Shown here: one piece after another, positions 7,471-13,360 of the stretch | Layout of the letters: each line of letters opens with the position of its first letter | Numbering within the stretch: position 1 is the stretch's first letter | Source of the DNA: CAZALT01 sp964485515 | GTDB taxonomy: Bacteria; Actinomycetota; Acidimicrobiia; Acidimicrobiales; Acidimicrobilacustridaceae | Direction of reading: 5' to 3' | Assembly (NCBI GenBank): GCA_964485515.1 | Contig: CAZALT010000034.1 | Span: 1-25,273 of the forward strand | DNA: 25,273 bases | Made by a program: the position numbers and the translations under genes | The notes under the pieces: model-generated | The model's input: the letters and a program-made list of their open reading frames with translations, nothing else | What the model was told of the DNA's origin: nothing | Databases searched by the model: none

Positions 7471-8618
7471 CAGAGCTCGGCGATCTTGCGGTGACGGACG
7501 AACGCGATGAACACCGGCGCGCCGACGAACGCCGTCACGATGCCGACCTCGAGCTCGCCGGGGCGGGCGATCACACGGCCGATGATGTCGGCGACCAGCA
7601 GGAGGATCGATCCCATGAACATGGAGAACGGGAGCAGCCACCGGTGGTCGGGGCCCGTGATGGCTCGGGCGATGTGGGGCACGGTGAGGCCCACGAACAA
7701 GATGGGGCCCACCGCGGCAGTCGACGCCCCGCACAGGAGGACGACGGCGACCGCGGCGATCCCCCGGATCCAGCCGACCCGTTGGCCGAGCGACCGGGCG
7801 ACGTCCTCACCGAGGGCGAGGCCGTTGAGGGCACGGCCCGACGCGAGGGCGAGCACCGTGCCGATGGCGACGAACGGCAGCAGCGGCCACACGACGCTCA
7901 TGTCGCGCCCGGCGACGGAGCCGACCGCCCAGAAGCGGAACTGGTCGAGCGTCGCCGCGTCGAGGAGCAGGAACGCGGTCGTGAACGAAGCGAACAGCGC
8001 GGTGAGCGCGGCGCCCGCGATGGCGAGCTTCACGGGCGTCGCGCCGCCGCGGCCCATCGAGCCGAGGGCGTAGACGACGACACCGGCGAGGCCGGCACCG
8101 GCGAAGGCGAACCACACGTAGTCCGAGTACGAGGTGAGGTCGAAGAAGTAGAGACCGATGACCACGCCGAGCGCGGCACCGGCGTTCACCCCGAGCAGTC
8201 CCGGGTCGGCCAACGGGTTCCGGGTGACCCCCTGCATCACGGCGCCGGCCAGGCCGAGGGCCGCGCCGACGACGACCGCCAGGATGGTGCGGGGGATCCG
8301 CAGCTCGCGCACGATGATGTGGTCGTTCAGGGTGCGGTCGTAGTCGAACAGCGCGTGGAACGCCGTGCTCCACGGCATCGGCTTGGCGCCGAGGGCCAAC
8401 GACACGGACGCGACGAGCACGACGAGGGCGATCAGCACGAGCAGGCCGGTGGACCGCGTGAGACCTCCCTGCAAGAACCCCCGCCGTGGGCGACGGTCTC
8501 CCGCGATGCCCGGGCGTCCGGCATCGGGAAACGGCGCGTCGGGCCCGTCGCCGGGCAGCGGTGTTGCTGCGTCCGTCGAGCTGCTCACGACGCGGGTGGG
8601 GTCCGAGCGACCGGACAT
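7470..8618 (-). CDS. FecCD-family ABC transporter permease (first)
   Basis: Inner-membrane permease (382 aa) of the FepD/FecCD family and first gene of the importer operon. The N-terminal ~50 residues are polar and disordered-looking. A first membrane helix (LLVLIALVVLVASVSLAL) follows, then LRIPRTILAVVVGAALGLAG, the motif TRNPLADPGLLGVNAGAALG, and AAVGPILFVGLTVPHIARAI near the end. These match the family in order. ATG at 8618 has no obvious Shine-Dalgarno sequence. A DtxR/IdeR-like palindrome overlapping a -10-like TATCAT lies about 80 nt upstream, so iron repression is likely. The gene overlaps the next permease by one base. Three co-oriented genes form a complete permease/permease/ATPase set. 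Confidence 0.92.
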   Translation of the reverse strand: MSGRSDPTRVVSSSTDAATPLPGDGPDAPFPDAGRPGIAGDRRPRRGFLQGGLTRSTGLLVLIALVVLVASVSLALGAKPMPWSTAFHALFDYDRTLNDHIIVRELRIPRTILAVVVGAALGLAGAVMQGVTRNPLADPGLLGVNAGAALGVVIGLYFFDLTSYSDYVWFAFAGAGLAGVVVYALGSMGRGGATPVKLAIAGAALTALFASFTTAFLLLDAATLDQFRFWAVGSVAGRDMSVVWPLLPFVAIGTVLALASGRALNGLALGEDVARSLGQRVGWIRGIAAVAVVLLCGASTAAVGPILFVGLTVPHIARAITGPDHRWLLPFSMFMGSILLLVADIIGRVIARPGELEVGIVTAFVGAPVFIAFVRHRKIAEL

Positions 8619-8694
8619 GACGAGATGATCGAGTCAGCCGGCGGACGGAGCAGTCGTGGCGGCAAGGGTTCCTCCGGGCCTGGGCAGCGACAAA

Positions 8695-8710
8695 TGATAG
8701 GCGTGCCTAA
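8695..8710 (-). promoter_or_regulatory. Iron-box-like operator overlapping a -10 element of the siderophore importer operon
   Basis: Read on the minus strand, positions 8710-8697 give TTAGGCACGCCTAT, with TAGGC/GCCTA arms around a 2-nt centre. TTAGG...CCTA half-sites are typical of DtxR/IdeR family operators, although the classic 19-bp box has wider spacing. TATCAT (8700-8695) matches 5 of 6 positions of TATAAT and overlaps the palindrome, so a bound repressor would block the promoter. No good -35 is seen. The site is 77 nt upstream of the first permease ATG. Iron control is inferred. Confidence 0.5.
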
Positions 8711-8760
8711 CGTCGAGGAGGAAGGCGACGAGCTGCCGCTCGACCACCAGCGATCCGTGG

Positions 8761-9890
8761 TCAGCCCGGCGTGATCTCGTGGGCCGGGGCATCGCACTGG
8801 TGGCACTCGGGTTCGAGGGTGGCGTGCGAGATCCCGAACCGGGAGGCGAGCAGCGCCCGGGCGTCGTCGGCGATCTCCTGGGCCCGATGCAGATCGGTGC
8901 CGTCGTCGAGCTCGAGGTGAGCGGTCAGGGCGGTGTTCTGGGAATCGATGGCCCAGATGTGGAGGTGGTGCACCGACGTGACCGCATCGATCCCGCACAG
9001 CGCAGCGGTGACGGCAGTTGGATCGATGCCGGTCGGCGTCGCTTCGAGCAGGACGAGGACGGTGTCCCTCATCAGCCGGATGACACCCACGAGGATGAGC
9101 ACGGAGATGAGGATCGAGATGGCCGGGTCAGCCCAGGTCGCATCGAACAGCCAAACCGCCGCAGCGGCGACCACGACGCCGAACGACCCGAGTGCGTCCG
9201 ACAGCAGGTGCCAGAAGGCGGCACGGATGTTGAGGTTCTCGCCACCGCTGCGGTTGAGGTACCACGCGCTCGCCCCGTTCACCACGAGGCCGAGCACACC
9301 GATGATGGCCAGGGGAGCGGGTTCGATGTCGGTCGGCTCCGAGAACCGGCCGATGGCCTCGACCACCACCCAACCGGTGAGGGCGAGCAGCACCGCGCCG
9401 TTGAGGAGCGCGGCCAGGATCTCGGTGCGGGCCAGGCCATAGCTCTGACGAGGCGTCGCGGGTCGAGCGGACAGGCCCTGACCGATCAGGGCGATGACGA
9501 GCGCGACGACGTCGCTGGCGTTGTGCAGGGAGTCGGCGAGCAGGGCGAGCGACCCGATGACGAGACCGACCGCCACCTGTGCGCCGAGGAGCACCGTGTT
9601 CGCGCCGATCGACACGACCAGTGCCGTGCGTTGCGCGCCGCGCAGGTCGTGACCGTGGTCGTGGCCGTGGCCGTGGCCGTGGNNNNNNNNNNNNNNNNNN
9701 NNNNNNNNNNNNNNNNNNNNNNNNNNNNNNNNNNNNNNNNNNNNNNNNNNNNNNNNNNNNNNNNNNNNNNNNNNNNNNNNNNGCGTTGCGCGCCGCGCAG
9801 GTCGTGACCGTGGTCGTGGCCGTGGCCGTGGCCGTGGTTGTGGGCGGACGCGTGCCCGTGGTCTGCGGTGGCCTCATCGGAGCGGGACAC
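8761..9890 (-). CDS. Cation diffusion facilitator (CDF) metal efflux protein, interrupted by scaffold gap
   Basis: Metal/proton antiporter of the CDF (CzcD/ZitB) family, exporting Zn or a related divalent ion. After an N-terminal His-rich tail come membrane helices. They carry the two metal-site motifs: ADSLHNASD in TM2 and WHLLSDALG in TM5. A cytoplasmic domain with HHLHIWAID follows, and the C-terminus contains ECHQCDAPAH. The GTG start at 9890 is fixed by GGGAGGAGG 5 nt upstream. Residues ~10-31 alternate His with Gly and Asp, a likely metal-sensing or buffering loop. The N gap at 9683-9782 is flanked by identical 55-bp copies. Deleting 155 nt gives a 975-nt, 324-aa uninterrupted frame, so I read the gene as intact. 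The siderophore importer operon lies downstream on the same strand after ~140 nt with its own promoter. Which metal is exported cannot be told. Confidence 0.88.
9628..9837. other. Scaffold gap with duplicated 55-bp flanks
   Basis: Positions 9683-9782 are 100 N. Positions 9628-9682 and 9783-9837 are identical over 55 bp and end in GTGGCC-type repeats that encode the His/Gly tail. A fixed 100-N spacer with overlapping contig ends is an assembly artefact. No real sequence needs to be missing. Confidence 0.85.
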
Positions 9891-9982
9891 GTTCGCCTCC
9901 TCCCGGTTCGCTGATCCCAGCATCGTCGCAGGTGCACGAGGACTACGCGACGGCACCACTCAACCGGGGTGATCCGTCCCTG

Positions 9983-10005
9983 ATGGTGGACGTCGGGTTA
10001 CGGTC
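9983..10005 (+). promoter_or_regulatory. Promoter-like motif upstream of the lysine-rich peptide
   Basis: ATGGTG, 6 nt, then GGGTTACGGTC; TACGGT (9999-10004) fits the TAnnnT -10 pattern and lies 50 nt before the ATG. Almost the same arrangement (ATGGTG, 5 nt, GGATTACGGTC) stands at 12760-12781 before another gene of this cluster. The promoter role is inferred from position and the shared sequence. Confidence 0.35.
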
Positions 10006-10054
10006 AGGTGGCGCCCCGGTGGACGGGGCCGTCTCCCGACGAAAGGCATCTTCA

Positions 10055-10138
10055 ATGTCGAAGAACAAGGGCAAGAAGAAGGACAAGAAGAAGTCCAAGA
10101 AGGACAAGAAGAAGAAGGGCAAGAAGAAGAAGAAGTAG
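10055..10138 (+). CDS. Lysine-rich 27-residue micropeptide
   Basis: A very small frame starting with ATG at 10055 encodes 27 residues, 19 of them Lys, every one as AAG. The rest are Met, Ser, Asn, Gly and Asp, in the pattern MSKNKGKKKDKKKSKK followed by DKKKK, G and five Lys. GAAAGG at 10041-10046 gives a ribosome site about 8 nt before the ATG, better than for the longer in-frame start at 9932. A 12-bp UUCG hairpin begins 31 nt after the stop, so this looks like a self-contained transcription unit. I do not recognise a family. The composition resembles the Lys-rich tails of histone-H1-like and HupB nucleoid proteins, which suggests nucleic acid or ribosome binding, but that is only an analogy. 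It is divergent from the CDF gene and convergent with the SHOCT gene. A non-coding purine-rich RNA is the alternative. Confidence 0.6.
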   Translation: MSKNKGKKKDKKKSKKDKKKKGKKKKK

Positions 10139-10169
10139 AGCACTCCGAACCTCTTCGAGGATTCGACGA

Positions 10170-10197
10170 CCGCCGTCGGCCTTCGGGCCGGCGGCGG
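10170..10197 (+). terminator. UUCG-loop hairpin after the lysine-rich peptide
   Basis: CCGCCGTCGGCC (10170-10181) pairs with GGCCGGCGGCGG (10186-10197) over 12 positions, with a single G-U wobble, around a UUCG tetraloop. It is followed only by TTC, not a true T-tract. It lies between convergent genes and could stop transcription from both sides. Confidence 0.7.
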
Positions 10198-10292
10198 TTC
10201 CGCGCCTGCACCCGGTGGACGAGCCGACGCGGCACGCGCCAGGTCAGCGGTCGGGCTCCCTGCAGGCGCCACCGGACGGCGCCGGCGGCCGT

Positions 10293-10616
10293 TCAGGCGA
10301 GGAGCTTGGCCTTCTGGGCGGCGAACTCGTCCTCGGTGAGGATGCCCTGGTCGCGGAGCTCGCCGAGCTCCTTGAGCTGGCTGATGACGTCGGTCCCACC
10401 TGCGGCAGGGGGCGCGGGCGGCGGAGGAGCCGGCGCCGCGTACTGGGGCTGCTGGGCCGCGGTCTGCTGGGCGTAGGCCTGCTGACGCTCGGCGTAGATC
10501 TGGGCGTCGCGACCGGCGAACTTCTCGGCCTGACGACGTTGGACGCGGCCGCTCACGGCCGACGCGGTTCCGGCGATCGCCGCGGTGCGGGCAACGCCTC
10601 GAAGGAGTCCTGGCAT
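10293..10616 (-). CDS. SHOCT domain-containing protein
   Basis: Protein of 107 aa. ATG at 10616 is chosen because GAGAGGA lies about 8 nt upstream. The N-terminus (about residues 1-22, GLLRGVARTAAIAGTASAVSG) is an amphipathic Ala/Gly-rich segment, followed by a basic stretch with RRQAEKF. A Gln/Ala/Tyr/Pro-rich low-complexity linker comes next, and then a C-terminal SHOCT domain (ISQLKELGELRDQGILTEDE continuing FAAQKAKLLA). SHOCT is a short helical-hairpin domain often found at the ends of otherwise unrelated bacterial proteins; its exact role is unknown. The gene follows the DUF6325 gene by 13 nt, so the two are an operon. The N-terminal segment may attach the protein to the membrane. Confidence 0.85.
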   Translation of the reverse strand: MPGLLRGVARTAAIAGTASAVSGRVQRRQAEKFAGRDAQIYAERQQAYAQQTAAQQPQYAAPAPPPPAPPAAGGTDVISQLKELGELRDQGILTEDEFAAQKAKLLA

Positions 10617-10629
10617 TGGTTCGTTCCTC

Positions 10630-11070
10630 TCAGGAGTTCTGCTCGAGGGCGTCGAGCGCGTCGTTGATGTCTTGGGCGGGGATGCGGGCACCGGCCACGA
10701 GCTCGCCGCCCTCGGAGCGGGCGGCGGCCACGAACGGGATGGCCCAGGAGTTCTCGTACACGATCAGGGCGGCGACCGTACCGGCCTGGAGCGCCTCGGC
10801 CGCGGTGGCGATGTCGTCGTCGCCCAGGAGGCCCGAGCGGGCACCGGCGAACGCCGTGAGTCCGCCGAGGTGTTCGCTGTCGAGGTCGTTGATGTCGAGG
10901 CCGGCGAACGATCCGTCGGCGAACTTCTCGATGATCAGGAGGTCGTAGACGCGCACGATGCCCTGCTCGACGAGGTCGAGGAGCGCGGCGGTGGTCGCGC
11001 CGCCGAGGCGGTCCGCCGGGAATTCGAGGAGGACGAAGTCGATCGGCCCGAGGATGTCTTCTGTGCTCAT
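10630..11070 (-). CDS. DUF6325 family protein
   Basis: Protein of 146 aa with the pattern I associate with DUF6325 (related to DUF1269-type proteins): LGPIDFVLLEFPADR near the N-terminus, LLDLVEQGIVRVYDLLIIEK, and AALIVYENSWAIPFVAAARS in the second half. The fold is probably a small alpha/beta domain; no catalytic motif is visible. ATG at 11070 matches the usual N-terminus, though no clear Shine-Dalgarno sequence precedes it. Alternative upstream starts would add residues with no family likeness. It is first in a two-gene operon with the SHOCT gene and is divergent from the DUF2252 gene. A 7-bp inverted repeat sits between the two promoters. Function is unknown; the SHOCT partnership suggests a stress or envelope-related role by inference only. 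Confidence 0.82.
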   Translation of the reverse strand: MSTEDILGPIDFVLLEFPADRLGGATTAALLDLVEQGIVRVYDLLIIEKFADGSFAGLDINDLDSEHLGGLTAFAGARSGLLGDDDIATAAEALQAGTVAALIVYENSWAIPFVAAARSEGGELVAGARIPAQDINDALDALEQNS

Positions 11071-11105
11071 GGGCACGAGCATGCCGCGTCTTGGTGAACG
11101 GCGCC

Positions 11106-11127
11106 ACCATCGGAGTCCGGCGATGGT
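11106..11127. promoter_or_regulatory. Inverted repeat between divergent DUF6325 and DUF2252 genes
   Basis: ACCATCG (11106-11112) and CGATGGT (11121-11127) are perfect 7-bp arms separated by 8 nt. The site lies 36 nt upstream of the DUF6325 ATG and about 92 nt upstream of the DUF2252 ATG. A shared operator is plausible, but no regulator gene is adjacent. Confidence 0.35.
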
Positions 11128-11218
11128 CACGGCCTCTTTCGGGTGCGGTCGACGCATCGGTTGGACGACGTCGAGCCGGAGCCGTCGCGCTCGGCTCACT
11201 CGCGAGAGACTGGTCCGC

Positions 11219-12607
11219 ATGAAGCAGACGGTCGAAGAGCGGGCAGAGGTCGGTAGGGCAGCGCGCAAGCGGGTGTCGCGCACCGACCACGGCAGGTGGG
11301 CTCCGGCCCCGGATCGTCGGGACCCCATCGGGCTCCTCGTCGAGCAGAACGAGTCGCGCCTCGAGTTCCTGGTGCCGCTGCGTCACCGTCGCATGAGCAC
11401 GTCGCCGTTCGCGTTCTACCGCGGCGCGGCGCGCGTGATGGCGGCCGATCTCGCCGGATCGCCGGCCAGCGGGCTGGAGGTGCAGCTGGGCGGTGACGCG
11501 CACCTCTCGAACTTCGGTGGCTACGCCTCGCCGTCCCGCGAGCTGATCTTCGACGCCAACGACTTCGACGAGACGTTGCGCGGGCCGTGGGAGTGGGACC
11601 TCAAGCGGCTCGCCGCCAGCTTCACCATCGCGAGTCGCCATCGTGGGTTCTCGACCGCGGAGCTCGACGCCATCACCGCCCGGGTCGTCCGGGCCTATCG
11701 CGAGGCCATGGCACGCTTCGCCGACCAGAGCTTCCTCGACGTCTGGTACGACCACGTGAAGGTCGACGACCTGCGTGCTGGTGCCGGTGGCGAGGTCCCC
11801 TCGGCCTCGATCGACAAGGCCGTCGACAAGTTCTCCAAGAAGGCTCGACGCAAGGACAACCTCCAGGCGCTCGACCGCATGACCGAGGTGATCGACGGCG
11901 TGCACCACATCCGGCACGGTGTCCCGGGCCTGTACCCCGTCGACACCCTTCCCGCCGAAGCCCGGCCCGATGCGCTCCGCGACGAAGCGGAGGACTCCTT
12001 CACCCGCTACCGGGACACCCTCGCCGAGGATCGCCGGTGGCTGCTCGAGCGCTACGACATGGTCGATCTCGGGCTGAAGGTCGTCGGCGTCGGCTCGGTC
12101 GGCACCCGGTGCATGATCGCCCTCTTCCAGGGGCGCGACTCGGGTGATCCGCTGTTCCTCCAGGCGAAGGAGGCGAACGCGTCGGTGCTCGAGGAGTTCC
12201 TCGCTCCGAGCCCGTACCCGAACCACGGTCAGCGCGTGGTCGAGGGCCAGCGCATGGTCCAGGCGCAGTCCGACATCTTCCTCGGGTGGACGCGCACGTC
12301 GGTCGGCCGCGACTTCTACGTCCGCCAGCTCCGTGACTGGAAGGGTTCGGTCGACACCGAGAGCGCAGGATCAGAGGGTTCAGAATTCTACGCCGCGCTG
12401 TGCGGACTGACCCTGGCCCGCGGGCACGCCCGCTCGGGAGACCCCGTGGCCATAGCGGCCTACGTGGGCAACAGCGATCGGCTCGACAGGTCGATCTCCG
12501 AGTTCGCCCGTCGCTACGCCGAGCAGAACGAGCAGGACTACGCCGCGTTCATGCAGGAGATCTCCGACGGGCACCTCGACATCGCGCCACCCGAGGACGA
12601 CGCCTGA
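11219..12607 (+). CDS. DUF2252 family protein
   Basis: Protein of 462 aa in the DUF2252 family. The core resembles the kinase/phosphotransferase fold: GGDAHLSNFGGY (about residues 91-102) corresponds to the catalytic-loop H/D...N motif. FDANDFDETLRGPWEWDLKR just after it corresponds to the metal-binding Asp region. SPFAFYRG near residue 62 and GVGSVGTRCMIALFQGRD near 292 are also typical. The C-terminal half includes EGQRMVQAQSDIFLGWT and YVRQLRDWKGS. ATG at 11219 gives the usual N-terminus with ERAEVGRAARKRVSR; frames extending further upstream run into the divergent promoter region. No signal peptide or membrane helix is present. The substrate is unknown. It is flanked on both sides by SHOCT genes and is probably monocistronic. 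Confidence 0.88.
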   Translation: MKQTVEERAEVGRAARKRVSRTDHGRWAPAPDRRDPIGLLVEQNESRLEFLVPLRHRRMSTSPFAFYRGAARVMAADLAGSPASGLEVQLGGDAHLSNFGGYASPSRELIFDANDFDETLRGPWEWDLKRLAASFTIASRHRGFSTAELDAITARVVRAYREAMARFADQSFLDVWYDHVKVDDLRAGAGGEVPSASIDKAVDKFSKKARRKDNLQALDRMTEVIDGVHHIRHGVPGLYPVDTLPAEARPDALRDEAEDSFTRYRDTLAEDRRWLLERYDMVDLGLKVVGVGSVGTRCMIALFQGRDSGDPLFLQAKEANASVLEEFLAPSPYPNHGQRVVEGQRMVQAQSDIFLGWTRTSVGRDFYVRQLRDWKGSVDTESAGSEGSEFYAALCGLTLARGHARSGDPVAIAAYVGNSDRLDRSISEFARRYAEQNEQDYAAFMQEISDGHLDIAPPEDDA

Positions 12608-12723
12608 CCGGTGCACCGAGGACGCTTGATCTGTCGGCCGACGCTGACCGCTCTGGTCCTCGGGCCGGGGCCCCAGGTCCCGTCGTGGTCGATGCCGGTG
12701 CCCGGCTCCCGGTCGCGCCTCGG

Positions 12724-12764
12724 TCCGATGCAGGCAACATCGGCTTCGATGCCGGCAACATGGT
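12724..12764. repeat. 21-bp-spaced direct repeat upstream of the PLDc_N/SHOCT gene
   Basis: Two 20-nt copies starting at 12724 and 12745 match at 16 of 20 positions, with the core GATGC[A/C]GGCAACAT at 12727-12740 and 12748-12761. A partial third copy (TCGATGCCGG) is at 12689-12698. The 21-bp period equals two helical turns, as for tandem activator sites. It ends where the promoter-like motif begins. Confidence 0.5.
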
Positions 12765-12781
12765 GTCCGGGGATTACGGTC
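12760..12781 (+). promoter_or_regulatory. Promoter-like motif upstream of the PLDc_N/SHOCT gene
   Basis: ATGGTG, 5 nt, then GGATTACGGTC; TACGGT (12775-12780) fits TAnnnT and lies 66 nt before the ATG. It closely resembles the motif at 9983-10005 before the lysine-rich peptide gene. No standard -35 is seen, so an alternative sigma factor or an activator at the adjacent direct repeat is possible. Confidence 0.35.
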
Positions 12782-12846
12782 GCGGGAAGAGACAACGACG
12801 TCGGCGCCGCCCCGTGGCCCCAACAACGAGAAGAGAGACAAGCAAC

Positions 12847-13236
12847 ATGTTCGCTGAAATCGGCAATGGCGATGTCCTGATCTGGATCTTCGAGTTCTTC
12901 ATGTTCGTGATCTGGTTCTGGATCCTGATCACGATCTTCGGTGACGTCTTCCGCAGCCACGACCTGTCCGGTGGCATGAAGGCCTTCTGGACGATCTTCG
13001 TGATCATCCTTCCGTTCCTGGGCATCCTCATCTACCTCATCGCCCGCGGGTCGGGCATGCAGGACCGAGCCATCGACCAGGCCAAGGCGCAGCAGGCCAA
13101 GTTCAACGACTTCGTGCAGTCGTCGGCGACGGCCAGCGATCCCGTCGAGTCGATCACCAAGGCCAAGGCCCTCCTCGACACGGGCACCATCACCCAGGCC
13201 GAGTTCGACGCGCTGAAGGCCAAGGCCCTCGGGTAG
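12847..13236 (+). CDS. PLDc_N-like membrane protein with SHOCT domain
   Basis: Protein of 129 aa. Two membrane helices span about residues 10-32 (VLIWIFEFFMFVIWFWILIT) and 45-66 (FWTIFVIILPFLGILIYLIA), with the short loop FRSHDLSGGMK between them. This is the two-helix PLDc_N (phospholipase D/cardiolipin synthase N-terminal) type module, here without any phospholipase catalytic part. A polar Ala/Gln/Lys-rich stretch follows, and a C-terminal SHOCT domain ends in LLDTGTITQAEFDALKAKAL. The ATG at 12847 has AGAGAG purine-rich sequence upstream. Such proteins are common in actinobacteria next to stress genes, but their role is not established. A strong hairpin lies downstream. Location: cytoplasmic membrane with the SHOCT end inside, by inference. 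Confidence 0.85.
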   Translation: MFAEIGNGDVLIWIFEFFMFVIWFWILITIFGDVFRSHDLSGGMKAFWTIFVIILPFLGILIYLIARGSGMQDRAIDQAKAQQAKFNDFVQSSATASDPVESITKAKALLDTGTITQAEFDALKAKALG

Positions 13237-13303
13237 CGAACCCCTCGGCCGTCGGCGGCCCGTCCGCGGGTCGTCGGTGGCTGCTGTCGTGTTGTGAAGC
13301 CGT

Positions 13304-13337
13304 CGAAGGGAACCGACCTCCGGGTGGGTTCCCTTCG
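13304..13337. terminator. Bidirectional terminator hairpin between convergent genes
   Basis: CGAAGGGAACC (13304-13314) and GGTTCCCTTCG (13327-13337) form a perfect 11-bp stem with a 12-nt loop that can itself close with ACC/GGT. It lies between the convergent PLDc_N/SHOCT gene and FAD oxidoreductase gene. There is no T-tract on either side. Confidence 0.7.
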
Positions 13338-13344
13338 CCGCGTT

Positions 13345-13359
13345 CGGCGACGGTCGCCG
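13345..13359 (-). terminator. Short hairpin just after the FAD oxidoreductase stop
   Basis: CGGCGA (13345-13350) and TCGCCG (13354-13359) flank a 3-nt loop. It starts 1 nt after the minus-strand stop at 13361. It may add to the larger hairpin next to it. Confidence 0.35.
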
Positions 13360-13360
13360 G

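Noticed and set aside
9651..9682. GTGGCC repeats considered as a regulatory repeat
   Set aside because: They encode the alternating His/Gly N-terminal tail of the CDF protein.
10553..12226. A 557-codon minus-strand frame opposite the DUF2252 gene
   Set aside because: Antisense shadow without motifs; DUF2252 on the plus strand is well supported.
12400..12846. An in-frame upstream extension of the PLDc_N/SHOCT gene
   Set aside because: It is an out-of-frame shadow of DUF2252 followed by intergenic repeats. The ATG at 12847 begins the recognisable protein.
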